A stretch of DNA of 46,906 nt from Phycisphaeraceae bacterium (lineage in GTDB: Bacteria > Planctomycetota > Phycisphaerae > Phycisphaerales > Phycisphaeraceae), in contig JADZCD010000061.1 of the NCBI GenBank assembly GCA_020851735.1, forward strand, positions 1-46,906, read 5' to 3'. The notes below the pieces were generated by a model. It was not told the origin of the DNA and ran no database searches. It saw only the letters and a program-made list of their open reading frames with translations. The translations under genes were made by a program, and so were the position numbers. Shown here piece after piece: positions 1-8,147 of this stretch. Position 1 is the stretch's first letter, and each line of letters opens with the position of its first letter.

Positions 1-127
1 AGGCGAGCAGCGGCAGAATGTCATAGCTGTTTTTCATGCGCCTCCGCCGCCTCTTCTTCCAGGGCGTCGATCGCGATCTGGGGGACGCGGAAGCCCTCGG
101 ATCTTAGCGCCTTGAGCTTGGCGATGC
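1..127. repeat. Terminal redundancy, left copy (assembly overlap of a circular map)
   Basis: The first 127 bases are identical to 46780-46906. A perfect repeat of exactly 127 bases at the two ends is what a de Bruijn assembler leaves when it closes a circular contig, so the window most likely represents one complete circularly mapping genome of 46,779 unique bases. It is not evidence of a biological direct terminal repeat, although a physical repeat of this size cannot be excluded from sequence alone. Confidence 0.95.
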
Positions 128-395
128 AGGCTTCGTGGTCGAGGCGGTCAAAAACCTTCCCCGCATCCGGGTGGTCGATGACGACGAAATGGGCCTGCTC
201 AAGGTAGTCGTTCTGGACCTTCATGGCGTTTTGTAATTCCTCCAAAGAGCCGATAAAAACGTCGTTTCCGCCTGGCACGGGCGGGATGGGTCCGACGACG
301 CGCACAGAGGCCATGTGGATCACGAGGCCGTCGCACCCTTCGTACACGTACACGTCGGACGAAAAATCGTCGGAAGAAAACCGGCAATAGCTCAT
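21..395 (-). CDS. Conserved phage protein of unknown function (124 aa)
   Basis: The reading frame extends further upstream, but the chosen ATG at 395 starts the protein MSYCRFSSDDF and follows a clear AGGAGACAGCT ribosome-binding site, so the upstream extension is rejected. The N-terminal half (SDVYVYEGCDGLVIHMASVRVVG) resembles small hypothetical proteins I recall from other tailed phages. The C-terminal half is helical and charged and ends EEEAAEAHEKQL. No catalytic motif, signal peptide or membrane segment is visible. It lies in the leftward cluster; its stop overlaps by 17 bases the start of the next gene, which runs across the contig join (start at 37, equal to 46816). Function unknown. 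Confidence 0.8.
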   Translation of the reverse strand: MSYCRFSSDDFSSDVYVYEGCDGLVIHMASVRVVGPIPPVPGGNDVFIGSLEELQNAMKVQNDYLEQAHFVVIDHPDAGKVFDRLDHEACIAKLKALRSEGFRVPQIAIDALEEEAAEAHEKQL

Positions 396-408
396 AGCTG
401 TCTCCTGG

Positions 409-834
409 TTATTGGGCCACCCAAAATCTAAGCCTGTCATTGAAATCCTCCGAAGCGGCACGCACGTCCTCGGCACGCCTGGAGTACGCCTCTCCGTTGG
501 CTTCGAGCACTTTGCAGTCAAATTGCCCGCAGCAACAATCGCGAACCGACCGCTTCTCCTCGTTCGTCCAGCTTAGAAAATAATTCAAAACCTCCTCTAG
601 GGAATTGCCCGCACACCACGACGAATTGAGCCTGTGGGCCTCGATGCCGGCCGCGGTCCAGTGGGCCGGCACCTCCACCTCCAGCGTGTAGGAGTACGTA
701 ATCGTCACCTTCTTGACGAGGGCCACGCAATCGTCTTTATGCGGCTGGCCGATCTTGCTTCTGCAATAGAAGCAGCAGTCTATAGGCCCGTTTGGCCCGA
801 TCCCGTCGTCGCTTGGAAGCACAATGTTGCTCAT
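409..834 (-). CDS. Cysteine-rich hypothetical protein (141 aa)
   Basis: The start ATG at 834 follows AACCAGGAGACAGC, a 14-base leader identical to that of the next gene downstream at 395. The N-terminus carries a CCFYC...C cluster and the middle a CCCGQFDC cluster, so a structural zinc site is possible, but the spacing matches no named finger that I recognise. The middle region is beta-strand-like (KKVTITYSYTLEVEVPAHW). The reading frame continues upstream as an Arg/Pro-rich tail that is the shadow of the neighbouring proline-rich gene. It lies between other small leftward genes and no function can be assigned. Confidence 0.78.
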   Translation of the reverse strand: MSNIVLPSDDGIGPNGPIDCCFYCRSKIGQPHKDDCVALVKKVTITYSYTLEVEVPAHWTAAGIEAHRLNSSWCAGNSLEEVLNYFLSWTNEEKRSVRDCCCGQFDCKVLEANGEAYSRRAEDVRAASEDFNDRLRFWVAQ

Positions 835-847
835 GGCTGTCTCCTGG

Positions 848-1279
848 TTAGAACATCGCGGCAATGGCGTCCTCTTCGGACTCCGGGGGCGGCGGCGCCA
901 CGGCGGGCGGCGGGGCTTTCCTGGGAACGAAGGGGGTGGAAGTAGGCTGTCTTGGGGGCGTCTTAGTCCTCTGAGCTTGAGCTGGCGGGCCATTTTCCAC
1001 GCTAGCTTGAGGCAAAACTGGCTGAGCTGGTAATTTGGGGGCTTTGGGTAATTTGGCTAAGTCCACGCCGGCTGGAACACTGTCCGATCTTTCCGCCGGC
1101 CGCGGCTTGACTTCCCACGGGAACGTCGGATTGTTCTGGCCGTCCGGCATCCCGTCGAGCATCCCCAGCAGATGGCGGATGGCCAGGATGGAGAAGGGAA
1201 GCGGCTGGCCCGGATCGTGGGCGGACCATCCCCGCACGTAATCTTCGATTCGGCGGCGGGTGATGGGAAGTTCGTTCAT
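848..1279 (-). CDS. Hypothetical protein with Pro/Ala-rich tail (143 aa)
   Basis: Residues 1-55 (MNELPITRRRIEDYVRGWSA and onward) look globular and helical. From about residue 60 to the end the sequence is low in complexity and rich in Pro, Ala and Lys, ending PPPPESEEDAIAAMF, which suggests a disordered linker or an interaction tail. The ATG overlaps the stop codon of the upstream zinc-ribbon gene as ATGA, so translation is probably coupled. The acidic tail ending in a hydrophobic tip is reminiscent of C-terminal peptides that dock on partners (as in single-strand binding proteins), but the front half does not look like an OB fold to me. Function unknown. Confidence 0.75.
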   Translation of the reverse strand: MNELPITRRRIEDYVRGWSAHDPGQPLPFSILAIRHLLGMLDGMPDGQNNPTFPWEVKPRPAERSDSVPAGVDLAKLPKAPKLPAQPVLPQASVENGPPAQAQRTKTPPRQPTSTPFVPRKAPPPAVAPPPPESEEDAIAAMF

Positions 1280-2061
1280 GATGGTTTAGGGATAATAATC
1301 TGCTGGCTGGTTGGTCTTGGATCGGGGGCGGTCAAGAACCTGGAGATGGTGTTAAAGTCTGGCGTAGCGAAGAATCCAGAGGGCACAACTTGAGCCATGC
1401 CAGCCAACCCTCCCATTGTCTGTTTGATGAACTCCGCAAAGTTCTGCTTTTCGTCCTCCGTCCCGTTTTTTTGAATTCGCCTGGCGATCAGACCCATGGC
1501 TTCGGAAACGGTCTGCGGCGGAAGGGAGGACGACCAGGTTGAATCGTAGAGGGGCCCCGCGAACACGGCGTCGACGGGAGAGGCGGCGAGGCCGGCAAAT
1601 CGCCCCGCGGTGCCATTGACGTGCCTCTCGATTTCGCCTGGCTCTGCGACCCTTTCTTCCGTCAGCTCCAATGAATGCTGATACGCCGGGTTCGGGCAAT
1701 ACGTAACAAAAGACAAGCACGATGGGCAGCACAGGGTCACGGCGCCCTGGTCTCCTGTCGTGACCCAGAGACTATGCTTGACGCAGGCCGGGCAAATAAG
1801 TTTTTTTCTTTTGGACCAGCCAAGAATCGTCCGCGAATCAGAGATTCTGGTGGGGAAGGCGGCCTTGACGACCTCCCTTAAAGCCCTCCCCACAAGATCC
1901 ACGGAGGGAACGAATCCGGAGGACACGAAGCCCGTAAGCCCCATCACGTCGTCCGCGCAGCGGTGCAAAATTTTGCCGTCTTTTGAAATATACGAGGGAG
2001 CGTCGCTGAGGATGATGGGTTTGCCGCAGCGCAGGCAGCGCAATTGCGAAACCTTGGCCAT
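1276..2061 (-). CDS. Putative zinc-ribbon protein, first gene of the leftward cluster (261 aa)
   Basis: The protein opens with a CxxC pair (LRCLRCGKP) and has further cysteine pairs at about residues 90-115 (ICPACVKH and LCCPSC), consistent with two zinc-ribbon knuckles. The C-terminal half is helical with no recognised motif. The start ATG follows AAGGAGCACAGC. It is the first gene of a leftward operon that continues through the contig join to a helix-turn-helix gene, and is expressed from the candidate promoter at 2098-2126. Zinc ribbons of this sort bind nucleic acid or protein partners; a regulatory role is possible but not shown. Confidence 0.75.
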   Translation of the reverse strand: MAKVSQLRCLRCGKPIILSDAPSYISKDGKILHRCADDVMGLTGFVSSGFVPSVDLVGRALREVVKAAFPTRISDSRTILGWSKRKKLICPACVKHSLWVTTGDQGAVTLCCPSCLSFVTYCPNPAYQHSLELTEERVAEPGEIERHVNGTAGRFAGLAASPVDAVFAGPLYDSTWSSSLPPQTVSEAMGLIARRIQKNGTEDEKQNFAEFIKQTMGGLAGMAQVVPSGFFATPDFNTISRFLTAPDPRPTSQQIIIPKPS

Positions 2062-2097
2062 GCTGTGCTCCTTGTGCGGCGCGAGTCGCCTCGGTAG

Positions 2098-2126
2098 AGT
2101 TTACAGCGTTCTGGACGCATTTTCAA
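2098..2126 (-). promoter_or_regulatory. Candidate sigma70-like promoter for the left-end leftward cluster
   Basis: On the minus strand TTGAAA (2126-2121) and TAAACT (2103-2098) are separated by 17 bases. This places a start site about 30 bases before the ATG at 2061. The gap 2062-2142 is the divergent junction between the leftward cluster and the virion block. On the plus strand only a weak TTTACA (2100-2105) is visible, too close to the ATG at 2143 to be convincing. Confidence 0.45.
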
Positions 2127-2142
2127 CGAAAAGAGGCCAATT

Positions 2143-2757
2143 ATGAGCAGAGGACAAGAGATCAAGGGCGTGGTCCACAGCGCCAACGCCAGCACCCCCG
2201 TGGCCTTGGAGATCTTCGATCAGGGCACCTGCAAGAAAGTGGTTCCCGCGGCCACCGAACGCCTGGCGGTGGTCACGGCCTTGGCCGCCGCCGCCGCGAC
2301 CGGGGACACCTCGTTATTCTTTGATAAGCCAACGTTTACGGCTTACAACATCACGGCCCTGGCTGATGGGGGGTCCGGCGAAGACACTGTGAGCATCGCC
2401 GGCGAACACACCGAGGAATACTCCACGGGCCGGTCCTTCACCATCGCCGGCGCCACCGGCAACGACGGCACGTACACGAGCACGGGGGCGACCTACAACG
2501 CGACGACCGGAAATACGGACATCAAAATCGCCACCACCAGCCTTACCCAAGTTGCCACGGTCGACGGCAACATCACCGGCGCGCGCAGCGTGACCGCGGC
2601 GGGGACCATCGCCCGGCTGACCGTGGCCAACAACGGCGGCGTGATGCCCGCCTTCGTCAACAGCGAAATGGTCGGCCCCGCGGGTTGGGGCGTGTACTTC
2701 AAGGCAGCGTCCGGCGCCGCCGACGCGATCTTCACTGGCTACCTGCTCAAGGTCTAA
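2143..2757 (+). CDS. Virion-associated protein with beta-rich GNDGTY domain (204 aa)
   Basis: The first gene of the rightward block; ATG follows AAAAGAGGCCAATT. Residues 60-150 are strongly beta-like and contain SFTIAGATGNDGTYTSTGAT, a pattern I recall from tailed-phage fibre and structural proteins in which a short beta-module ends with a TGNDGTY turn. The protein is rich in Ala, Thr and Gly with very few charged residues, typical of capsid or fibre surface proteins. It is followed two bases later by a GTG-started propeller protein, and both probably decorate the particle. Structural role by inference; exact position in the virion unknown. Confidence 0.7.
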   Translation: MSRGQEIKGVVHSANASTPVALEIFDQGTCKKVVPAATERLAVVTALAAAAATGDTSLFFDKPTFTAYNITALADGGSGEDTVSIAGEHTEEYSTGRSFTIAGATGNDGTYTSTGATYNATTGNTDIKIATTSLTQVATVDGNITGARSVTAAGTIARLTVANNGGVMPAFVNSEMVGPAGWGVYFKAASGAADAIFTGYLLKV

Positions 2758-2759
2758 CC

Positions 2760-3464
2760 GTGTTTACCGGCGTTATTGGCGGACGGGTGTTCCCCTGGGT
2801 GGCCACCATCGTGGCGGCTCTCTGGGAGAGCGTCTTTGACGGCGCGGGTTCAGGCGAATGGCTTGTGCGGTCCATATCGCCCCTGGATTATTCGGTGATT
2901 TTTTCGGCTTCCGCCTCGGATTTCGCATCGCAGGGGCGAGGCATAGGCGGCACCAATCTTGCCGTCTGGTTTGTGGGCGACGCCACCGGGGCTAAATTCT
3001 TCAAGCTCGATCCCTCGGACTTGTCGGTGATCTTCAACGCGGCAGCGCCGGTGGCCCGCACTTACGGAGCGGGCGGCAACGACGCGGTGGTTTGGTCGGC
3101 GCACTACATTCCGGCTTCGCCGGCAAAAATCTACAAGGTGAACCCGGTGAATTTGACCGTCATCACCTCGTTCAACGCGCCAGCCACGAGCGCCCGCGAT
3201 ACCGGCGGCGACGAAACCGTGATCTGGCACACTGCCACGGCCGGCACCTTCTACAAGCTCAATCCCGCCGACGGCTCGGTGTTGAGCAGTCAGCCGGCGC
3301 CAGGGACCGGAACCGTGGGGATGGGCGGAAAACTCAACTGCCTGTGGGCGTCACGAAACACCGCCACGGAGCATTTTCTGTACGAATTAAATCTTGATCT
3401 GACCGTCGCCAGCACTGTCGACCGCGGCACGCTCACGATGGCCGGCATTGGAGGACAAAAATGA
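2760..3464 (+). CDS. Putative beta-propeller virion protein (234 aa)
   Basis: I start at the GTG at 2760, two bases after the preceding stop, rather than an in-frame ATG at 2685 that would overlap the previous gene by more than 70 bases. After a short hydrophobic N-terminus the sequence contains four or five repeats of about 40-48 residues, each holding an aromatic strand (AVWFVGD, VVWSAHY, VIWHTAT, CLWASRN) followed by F/Y-K-L/V-(D/N)-P and a strand such as LSVIF, LTVIT or GSVLS. That is the signature of a WD40/PQQ-like beta-propeller blade. The stop overlaps the next start as ATGA. In a phage this fold suggests a receptor- or glycan-binding surface protein; this is inference. Confidence 0.72.
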   Translation: MFTGVIGGRVFPWVATIVAALWESVFDGAGSGEWLVRSISPLDYSVIFSASASDFASQGRGIGGTNLAVWFVGDATGAKFFKLDPSDLSVIFNAAAPVARTYGAGGNDAVVWSAHYIPASPAKIYKVNPVNLTVITSFNAPATSARDTGGDETVIWHTATAGTFYKLNPADGSVLSSQPAPGTGTVGMGGKLNCLWASRNTATEHFLYELNLDLTVASTVDRGTLTMAGIGGQK

Positions 3465-3985
3465 TCGCACTTTCAATTGCCCACGATTTTGAAAAACCGT
3501 CGGGGCTGCGGCCGGGCGGGATCGACCCCAGGGATCCCAACCTGCCCACGTGCCCGGGCTGGCAGGACGTGGAGGGCGGCCGCGAAATTCGCCTGGTGCT
3601 GGACGGTGACGTTTCCAAGTACCGGGGGGTACCCGAAATCACCATCCTGGAGGGTGAAGAGGCGATCGACGCCGCCGTGGCCGACTTCGCGCGTGTCGAT
3701 TACACCATGACGGACACCGCTTTGGTCACGGCACACCTTAAAGAGCTTGGGCTGACGATCGACGCGGTGAAAAACAGCGACCGCGAGGAGACCAAGGTGG
3801 GGCTCTGGGATCGGCTGATGGCGGCCTTCGGCAAGGCCCTGCCGCAGAAGACAGCGGAAGACGTGGACCAGATGGCGCAAACGCTGGAAGAAAAACTGCA
3901 CACCCTGGGCGTCGCCGGCGTCGCCCGGACCGAGCGCAACCCGCCCTCCGCGGCCCGCGTCGCCGGCTGGTATGGCGTGAAATAG
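3461..3985 (+). CDS. Hypothetical protein upstream of terminase (174 aa)
   Basis: The ATG overlaps the previous stop (ATGA). The N-terminal 60 residues are beta-rich (REIRLVLDGDVSKYRGVPEI). Residues 65-145 are helical and amphipathic, including DRLMAAFGKALPQKTAEDVD, suggesting oligomerisation through helices. No enzymatic motif, signal peptide or membrane segment is visible. Its position between a propeller protein and the terminase genes, in a translationally coupled run, points to a virion or packaging accessory role. I do not recognise the family. Confidence 0.7.
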   Translation: MIALSIAHDFEKPSGLRPGGIDPRDPNLPTCPGWQDVEGGREIRLVLDGDVSKYRGVPEITILEGEEAIDAAVADFARVDYTMTDTALVTAHLKELGLTIDAVKNSDREETKVGLWDRLMAAFGKALPQKTAEDVDQMAQTLEEKLHTLGVAGVARTERNPPSAARVAGWYGVK

Positions 3986-3990
3986 CGTGA

Positions 3991-4530
3991 ATGGAAGCAG
4001 CCAGCAAAGCCAACTTGACCCGTCGGAAGCTCTCCCAGCTCTTGGCCGACGCCCTGGGGCAGAAAGCCTCCTCCGAACTCCTGTCGCAATGCCCGGATCT
4101 GCTCAAGCAGATTCAGGCCGGCCAGGAGATCCCCACCATCGCCGAGCTGCTGGTGGCCAAGGTCGTGCAGTTGGCCCTGGACCCGGCCAAGCAGAACCAG
4201 TGGGCGGTCGAAATGATCTTCGATCGTGTCGAGGGCAAGCCGGTGGCGGGCATCGCCCCGGACGATCAGGGCCGCCCCATCGAGGACCGTCTGGATGACA
4301 TCACTGGCCAATACATCAATGAGCTTGCCGATAGATTCGTTCGCGCTAAGCGATCCGAAGAGGCTGCCGAAACTCGGGATCGCGACCAGCGCCCCGCGCC
4401 CGTTGCGGAACCGCCCTCTGGACGACCCAGCCCCCTTCTGGACTTGCCCCAAAACCGGGCTCGTCGTCCCCAAGACGTTCCACGAGAACCTCCAGTGGAG
4501 AGCCCTGCTGAGAAAGAGGGCGACGTTTGA
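3991..4530 (+). CDS. Putative small terminase subunit (179 aa)
   Basis: This gene sits immediately before the large terminase. The N-terminal 100 residues are helical, and a segment near residues 60-85 (ALDPAKQNQWAVEMIFDRVEGKP) resembles small-terminase-like proteins in which a helix ends in (L/F)DRVEGKP. Such proteins form rings that bind the packaging site on viral DNA and regulate the large subunit. The C-terminal 60 residues are low in complexity (Pro, Arg, Glu), and their last 212 bases are also read in another frame as the large-subunit N-terminus. The start lacks a good ribosome-binding site. Assignment rests on position and the weak motif. Confidence 0.6.
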   Translation: MEAASKANLTRRKLSQLLADALGQKASSELLSQCPDLLKQIQAGQEIPTIAELLVAKVVQLALDPAKQNQWAVEMIFDRVEGKPVAGIAPDDQGRPIEDRLDDITGQYINELADRFVRAKRSEEAAETRDRDQRPAPVAEPPSGRPSPLLDLPQNRARRPQDVPREPPVESPAEKEGDV

Positions 4531-6250
4531 CCGCGGCTTCCGCGGCGCCGTGCTGACCGGCTGCAACCAATCGCTGCTCTTCTGGGTCAACGCTTTCGGG
4601 TGGAGCTATCGCCAGCGCGTGGTGAACGAGCAGGGCGAGGTGCTGCCCACCCAGGGGCACCGCTCCCACGTGCCGATGATTACCTGGCCCGTGCAGGACG
4701 AGGTGCTTAGCGAGCTGGACGCCGCCCTGTTCGCCGGGCAGGATTGCAATCTGAAAAAGTGCCGTGACATGGGCGCCACCTGGCTGGTGCTCTACCTGTT
4801 CGACTGGCATTTTCTCTTCCACCACGACATGAATTTCGGCGTGGTGTCCCGCAAACAAGAGCTGGTCGACGCCCCCGGGGACATGGACAGCCTTTTCGAG
4901 AAGCTCCGCTACGTCCACAACCATCTGCCGTCGTGGATGAAGCCGCCAATCAAATCGCGGTACATGCACTTGCAGAACAAAGAGACGCGCTCGACGCTGG
5001 CCGGCGAATCGACCAACTCGAACGTGGGCCGCGGCGGCCGCAAAACAGCCTACTTGGTGGACGAGGCGGCGGCCATCGAAAACGGCGAGGAAATCGAGGC
5101 CTCCCTCTCCCAGACGACTTCCTGCCAGATCTGGGTGAGCACCTCCAAGGGCCCGGGCACGCAGTTTTATCGGCGTGAGCACGAGAAACGCGGCAAGATG
5201 ATGTTCATGCCCTGGTATCGCCATCCGGACAAGGCCCAGGGGGCGAAAGAAGTCTACGAGGCCAACGGGAGAATCATCTGGACCAGCCCGTGGCTGGAAC
5301 GGGAGCGGGCACGCATGTCCTCGCGGTCGTTCGCCCGGGAAATCATGATGGACGACGGCCAGGCCGGCGACACGTTTTTCGACATCGAAGAGCTTAGTCG
5401 CCATCGCCGCGATCACGTGCGGGCGCCCATGCTGATCGGGGAGCTGCGGCTGCTGGTGGGAGAAACGGAGACCGACAAGGAGGAGTTCCTGAAAGGGCCG
5501 GCCAAAAACAAGGGCGATAACGCCGCCCTGATCCAGACGCCGGCGGGCAAGTGGCGATTCTGGGCGCCCCTGGTCAACGGCCGGCCTCCCCAGGAACACT
5601 GGTATTTGTTCGGGGCCGACATTTCCAACGGGGCGGGCAATTCCAACAGCGTGCTAAGCGTGATGGCCGGGGACACCGGGGAAATCGTGGCCAAATGGTG
5701 GGATGCCAACGCTTCTCCCGAGCAATTCGCCATCTTGGCGGCCCTGGCCGGCCACTGGTTCGGAGGCCGCAGCGCCCCGGCGTTCATCGTCTGGGAAAAC
5801 AACGGCCCCGGCGGCATCTTTGGCCGTAAACTCGTCAAGCTCAAGTACCCCCATTGCTACCTCCAGCGCATCGACAACACCCGCAGCGAGCGGCGCACCG
5901 ATCGTTGGGGATGGCACTCCAATAAAGAGCGTAAAGAAGTTTTGTTCGGCATGTACCGTGACGCCCTGGCGGCCGATCGGTGCATCAACCATTGTGCGGA
6001 ATCCCTCGACGAGGCTTCCGATTACATTTACGATGACTCGGGGCTGCTGGTGCCGGCGCGGACCCGCGAAGAGACAGGCGGCGGCCGCGAGCTGCACGGC
6101 GACCATTGCGTGGCCGATGCCCTGCTGGTGCTCGGCCAGGAAGAGATGCCCCGGCAGCGTGGCCTCGTGGATCGTCCCCCGCCGGGAACGTATGCCCATC
6201 GCGTCAAGGAGCGACGCGACGCTCGCCGGCGGGCCGAAGAACAACTTTAA
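4319..6250 (+). CDS. terL: Large terminase subunit (ATPase and nuclease, 643 aa)
   Basis: Motor that pumps DNA into the procapsid and cuts it. The ATPase part has a variant Walker A, KCRDMGATW at residues 147-155, and Walker B TAYLVDEAA with D248-E249. The nuclease part has three acidic positions in family-like contexts: D434 in GADIS, E493 in WENNGPGG and D595 in GDHCVADAL. Length is normal for the family. The frame is open upstream to 4226; I use ATG 4319, but no clear ribosome-binding site precedes it, so the start is uncertain. It overlaps the small-subunit gene by 212 bases in a different frame. Portal follows after a strong ribosome-binding site. Confidence 0.92.
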   Translation: MSLPIDSFALSDPKRLPKLGIATSAPRPLRNRPLDDPAPFWTCPKTGLVVPKTFHENLQWRALLRKRATFDRGFRGAVLTGCNQSLLFWVNAFGWSYRQRVVNEQGEVLPTQGHRSHVPMITWPVQDEVLSELDAALFAGQDCNLKKCRDMGATWLVLYLFDWHFLFHHDMNFGVVSRKQELVDAPGDMDSLFEKLRYVHNHLPSWMKPPIKSRYMHLQNKETRSTLAGESTNSNVGRGGRKTAYLVDEAAAIENGEEIEASLSQTTSCQIWVSTSKGPGTQFYRREHEKRGKMMFMPWYRHPDKAQGAKEVYEANGRIIWTSPWLERERARMSSRSFAREIMMDDGQAGDTFFDIEELSRHRRDHVRAPMLIGELRLLVGETETDKEEFLKGPAKNKGDNAALIQTPAGKWRFWAPLVNGRPPQEHWYLFGADISNGAGNSNSVLSVMAGDTGEIVAKWWDANASPEQFAILAALAGHWFGGRSAPAFIVWENNGPGGIFGRKLVKLKYPHCYLQRIDNTRSERRTDRWGWHSNKERKEVLFGMYRDALAADRCINHCAESLDEASDYIYDDSGLLVPARTREETGGGRELHGDHCVADALLVLGQEEMPRQRGLVDRPPPGTYAHRVKERRDARRRAEEQL

Positions 6251-6260
6251 GAGGTGAACC

Positions 6261-8135
6261 ATGGCTCTGAAAATGACCCCCCGCCGCATGTCGCGAGCCG
6301 TTGCCGTGGATTTCCAGAAGCGCGAACATTCGCGAAAAAACAGGCTTAATCTGCTGGCCCGCTACGTGGGGCGAAGCTACGGCCCCGGGCAAGCCCTGGA
6401 CACCAGCTCGCATCCCCTGGCCATGATTTACCAGGCCGTGACGACCTTGGTGCCGAACCTGGTGTTCCGCGATCCGGTGGTCGCCGTGAGCACGGAGTTT
6501 GGCCCCTACCGCCAATACGCGCGGATTTTCGAGCTGGCTCTCAATCATCTGGTGCGCCACGAAATCAAGCTCCGCCGTACCCTGCGCAAGGTGATTACGG
6601 ACGCCATCTTCTCCGATGGATGGATCAAGGTGGGCATCGCCGACTCCGGCCGCTCCCTGGATCTGGGCGGCGAAGAGGGCTCGCTGAAAATCGGCCAGCC
6701 TTACGCCGACCGCGTGGACGGCGACGACATCTTCTACGACTCCATGGCTCGCGATCTGGAGGAAGCCAAGCGGATCGGCAACCGTTTCCGCCTGTCCAAG
6801 CAGGCCGCGATGGATTGCGGTCTGTACGACCCGGACGAAATCCGCAAGCTCAAATCGCGGTACGATTACCCCGTCAAAGCCGAGGTCAGCCTGCTCTCCA
6901 GCGGCACCCAGGTGTCCGGCCAGGCCCGGGACGTGATCGAATACGTGGACATGGTGGAATGCTACTGCCCGGAGGACAACCGCCTCGTCACCATGCCCTA
7001 CGATCCCGAGGGCACCTGTGACAAATACCTGCGCGTGGGCAACTACGAAGGGACCGACGAAGGGCCCTACATCCAATTGGGCCTGGCGTACGTGCCGGAC
7101 AACATTCTGCCGGCGGCGCCGGCGTCAGTGTGGTACGACCTGGAGACCACGGCGAACAAGGTGGCCCGCAAACTGGCGCGGCAGGCCGAGCGTCAGAAAT
7201 CCATCCTGGCCTACGAACCCTCCGCGGCCGAAGACGCCGAGGAAATCCGCGAAGCCTCGGACGGGGACACGGTGCAGGTGGACAACATCGAAGCGATCAA
7301 AGAGGTCAGCTTTGGCGGCGTCACCGCCGAGGGCTACCAGTTCATGGTCTGGGCCAAGCAGTGGTTTTCGGAGATGGCCATGAACATCGACCTGTTGAGC
7401 GGGGCCGGCTCCAACGAACCCACGGCGACGCAGGCTGAAATGGTGCAATCCAACAGCAACGTGCGTCTGTCCGATCTGCAAAACATCGTCTACCAGTTCA
7501 CGACCGACGTGTGCCGCGCCCTGGGGAAGATCCTGCACACCGATCCGCTCATCGAACTGCCCCTGATTCAGCGGCGGGGAGGCACGGAACAACAGGTTTA
7601 TTACACCCCGGAAATGCGGATGGGCGAATCGTTCGACTACACGTTCGAGGTCAAACCCTATTCGATGGCCCGGCAGGATCCCAACGTCAAGGTCCGCCGG
7701 CTGTTGGAATTCACCAGCTCGGGCATCCCGGCACTGGTCAACGCCCAGATGATGCTCGGCCCCTCTTTCCGAATCGACAACGCCCTGGACATCCTGGGGC
7801 GTAACATGGGGATCGACGAGCTGGACGAGCTGATCGACATCCAGGCCTTGTCCAAGACCTTGGCCCTGATGATGGACCTGCTCAACCGCGGCGTACCGAT
7901 TGACCAGAAGATGGCCCGCTTTTTGATGAACCCGACGGTGGGGGGCCCCGGGGGCGACGGCGGGGAAGGCTTGGCGGGCCCCGGCGCCGTGCGTCCCCAG
8001 CAGCCCAACCCGATGGCCTGGATGGCGCCAGGAATTTCTCCGGAAAACGAACGCAATAGTATGGCCCAGGAGACAGGAGGAGAGTTACAATCTACGTACA
8101 CCAGACCCGGCTTGCCGTCCCGGGCTCTTCTCTAA
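6261..8135 (+). CDS. Portal protein (624 aa)
   Basis: Forms the dodecameric ring at the unique capsid vertex through which DNA enters and leaves. The call rests on position directly after the large terminase, a length typical of podovirus-like portals, and composition: helical N-terminus, central beta-rich wing, and a long helical stem/crown segment around residues 355-425 (AMNIDLLSGAGSNEPTATQA followed by SDLQNIVYQFTTDVC) like the Asn/Ser-rich loop and helix of other portals. The last 70 residues are Gly/Pro-rich and probably flexible. The start ATG follows AAGAGGTGAACC. No frameshift is seen. Confidence 0.88.
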   Translation: MALKMTPRRMSRAVAVDFQKREHSRKNRLNLLARYVGRSYGPGQALDTSSHPLAMIYQAVTTLVPNLVFRDPVVAVSTEFGPYRQYARIFELALNHLVRHEIKLRRTLRKVITDAIFSDGWIKVGIADSGRSLDLGGEEGSLKIGQPYADRVDGDDIFYDSMARDLEEAKRIGNRFRLSKQAAMDCGLYDPDEIRKLKSRYDYPVKAEVSLLSSGTQVSGQARDVIEYVDMVECYCPEDNRLVTMPYDPEGTCDKYLRVGNYEGTDEGPYIQLGLAYVPDNILPAAPASVWYDLETTANKVARKLARQAERQKSILAYEPSAAEDAEEIREASDGDTVQVDNIEAIKEVSFGGVTAEGYQFMVWAKQWFSEMAMNIDLLSGAGSNEPTATQAEMVQSNSNVRLSDLQNIVYQFTTDVCRALGKILHTDPLIELPLIQRRGGTEQQVYYTPEMRMGESFDYTFEVKPYSMARQDPNVKVRRLLEFTSSGIPALVNAQMMLGPSFRIDNALDILGRNMGIDELDELIDIQALSKTLALMMDLLNRGVPIDQKMARFLMNPTVGGPGGDGGEGLAGPGAVRPQQPNPMAWMAPGISPENERNSMAQETGGELQSTYTRPGLPSRALL

Positions 8136-8147
8136 CCAGGAGGTCTT

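Noticed and set aside
1..127. Terminal repeat as a biological direct terminal repeat or attachment site
   Set aside because: Exact length of 127 bases is a common assembly overlap, it lies inside coding sequence, and no integrase gene is present.
4346..5599. Long minus-strand open frame (417 codons) opposite the large terminase
   Set aside because: Same antisense shadow effect; the plus strand has full ATPase and nuclease motifs.
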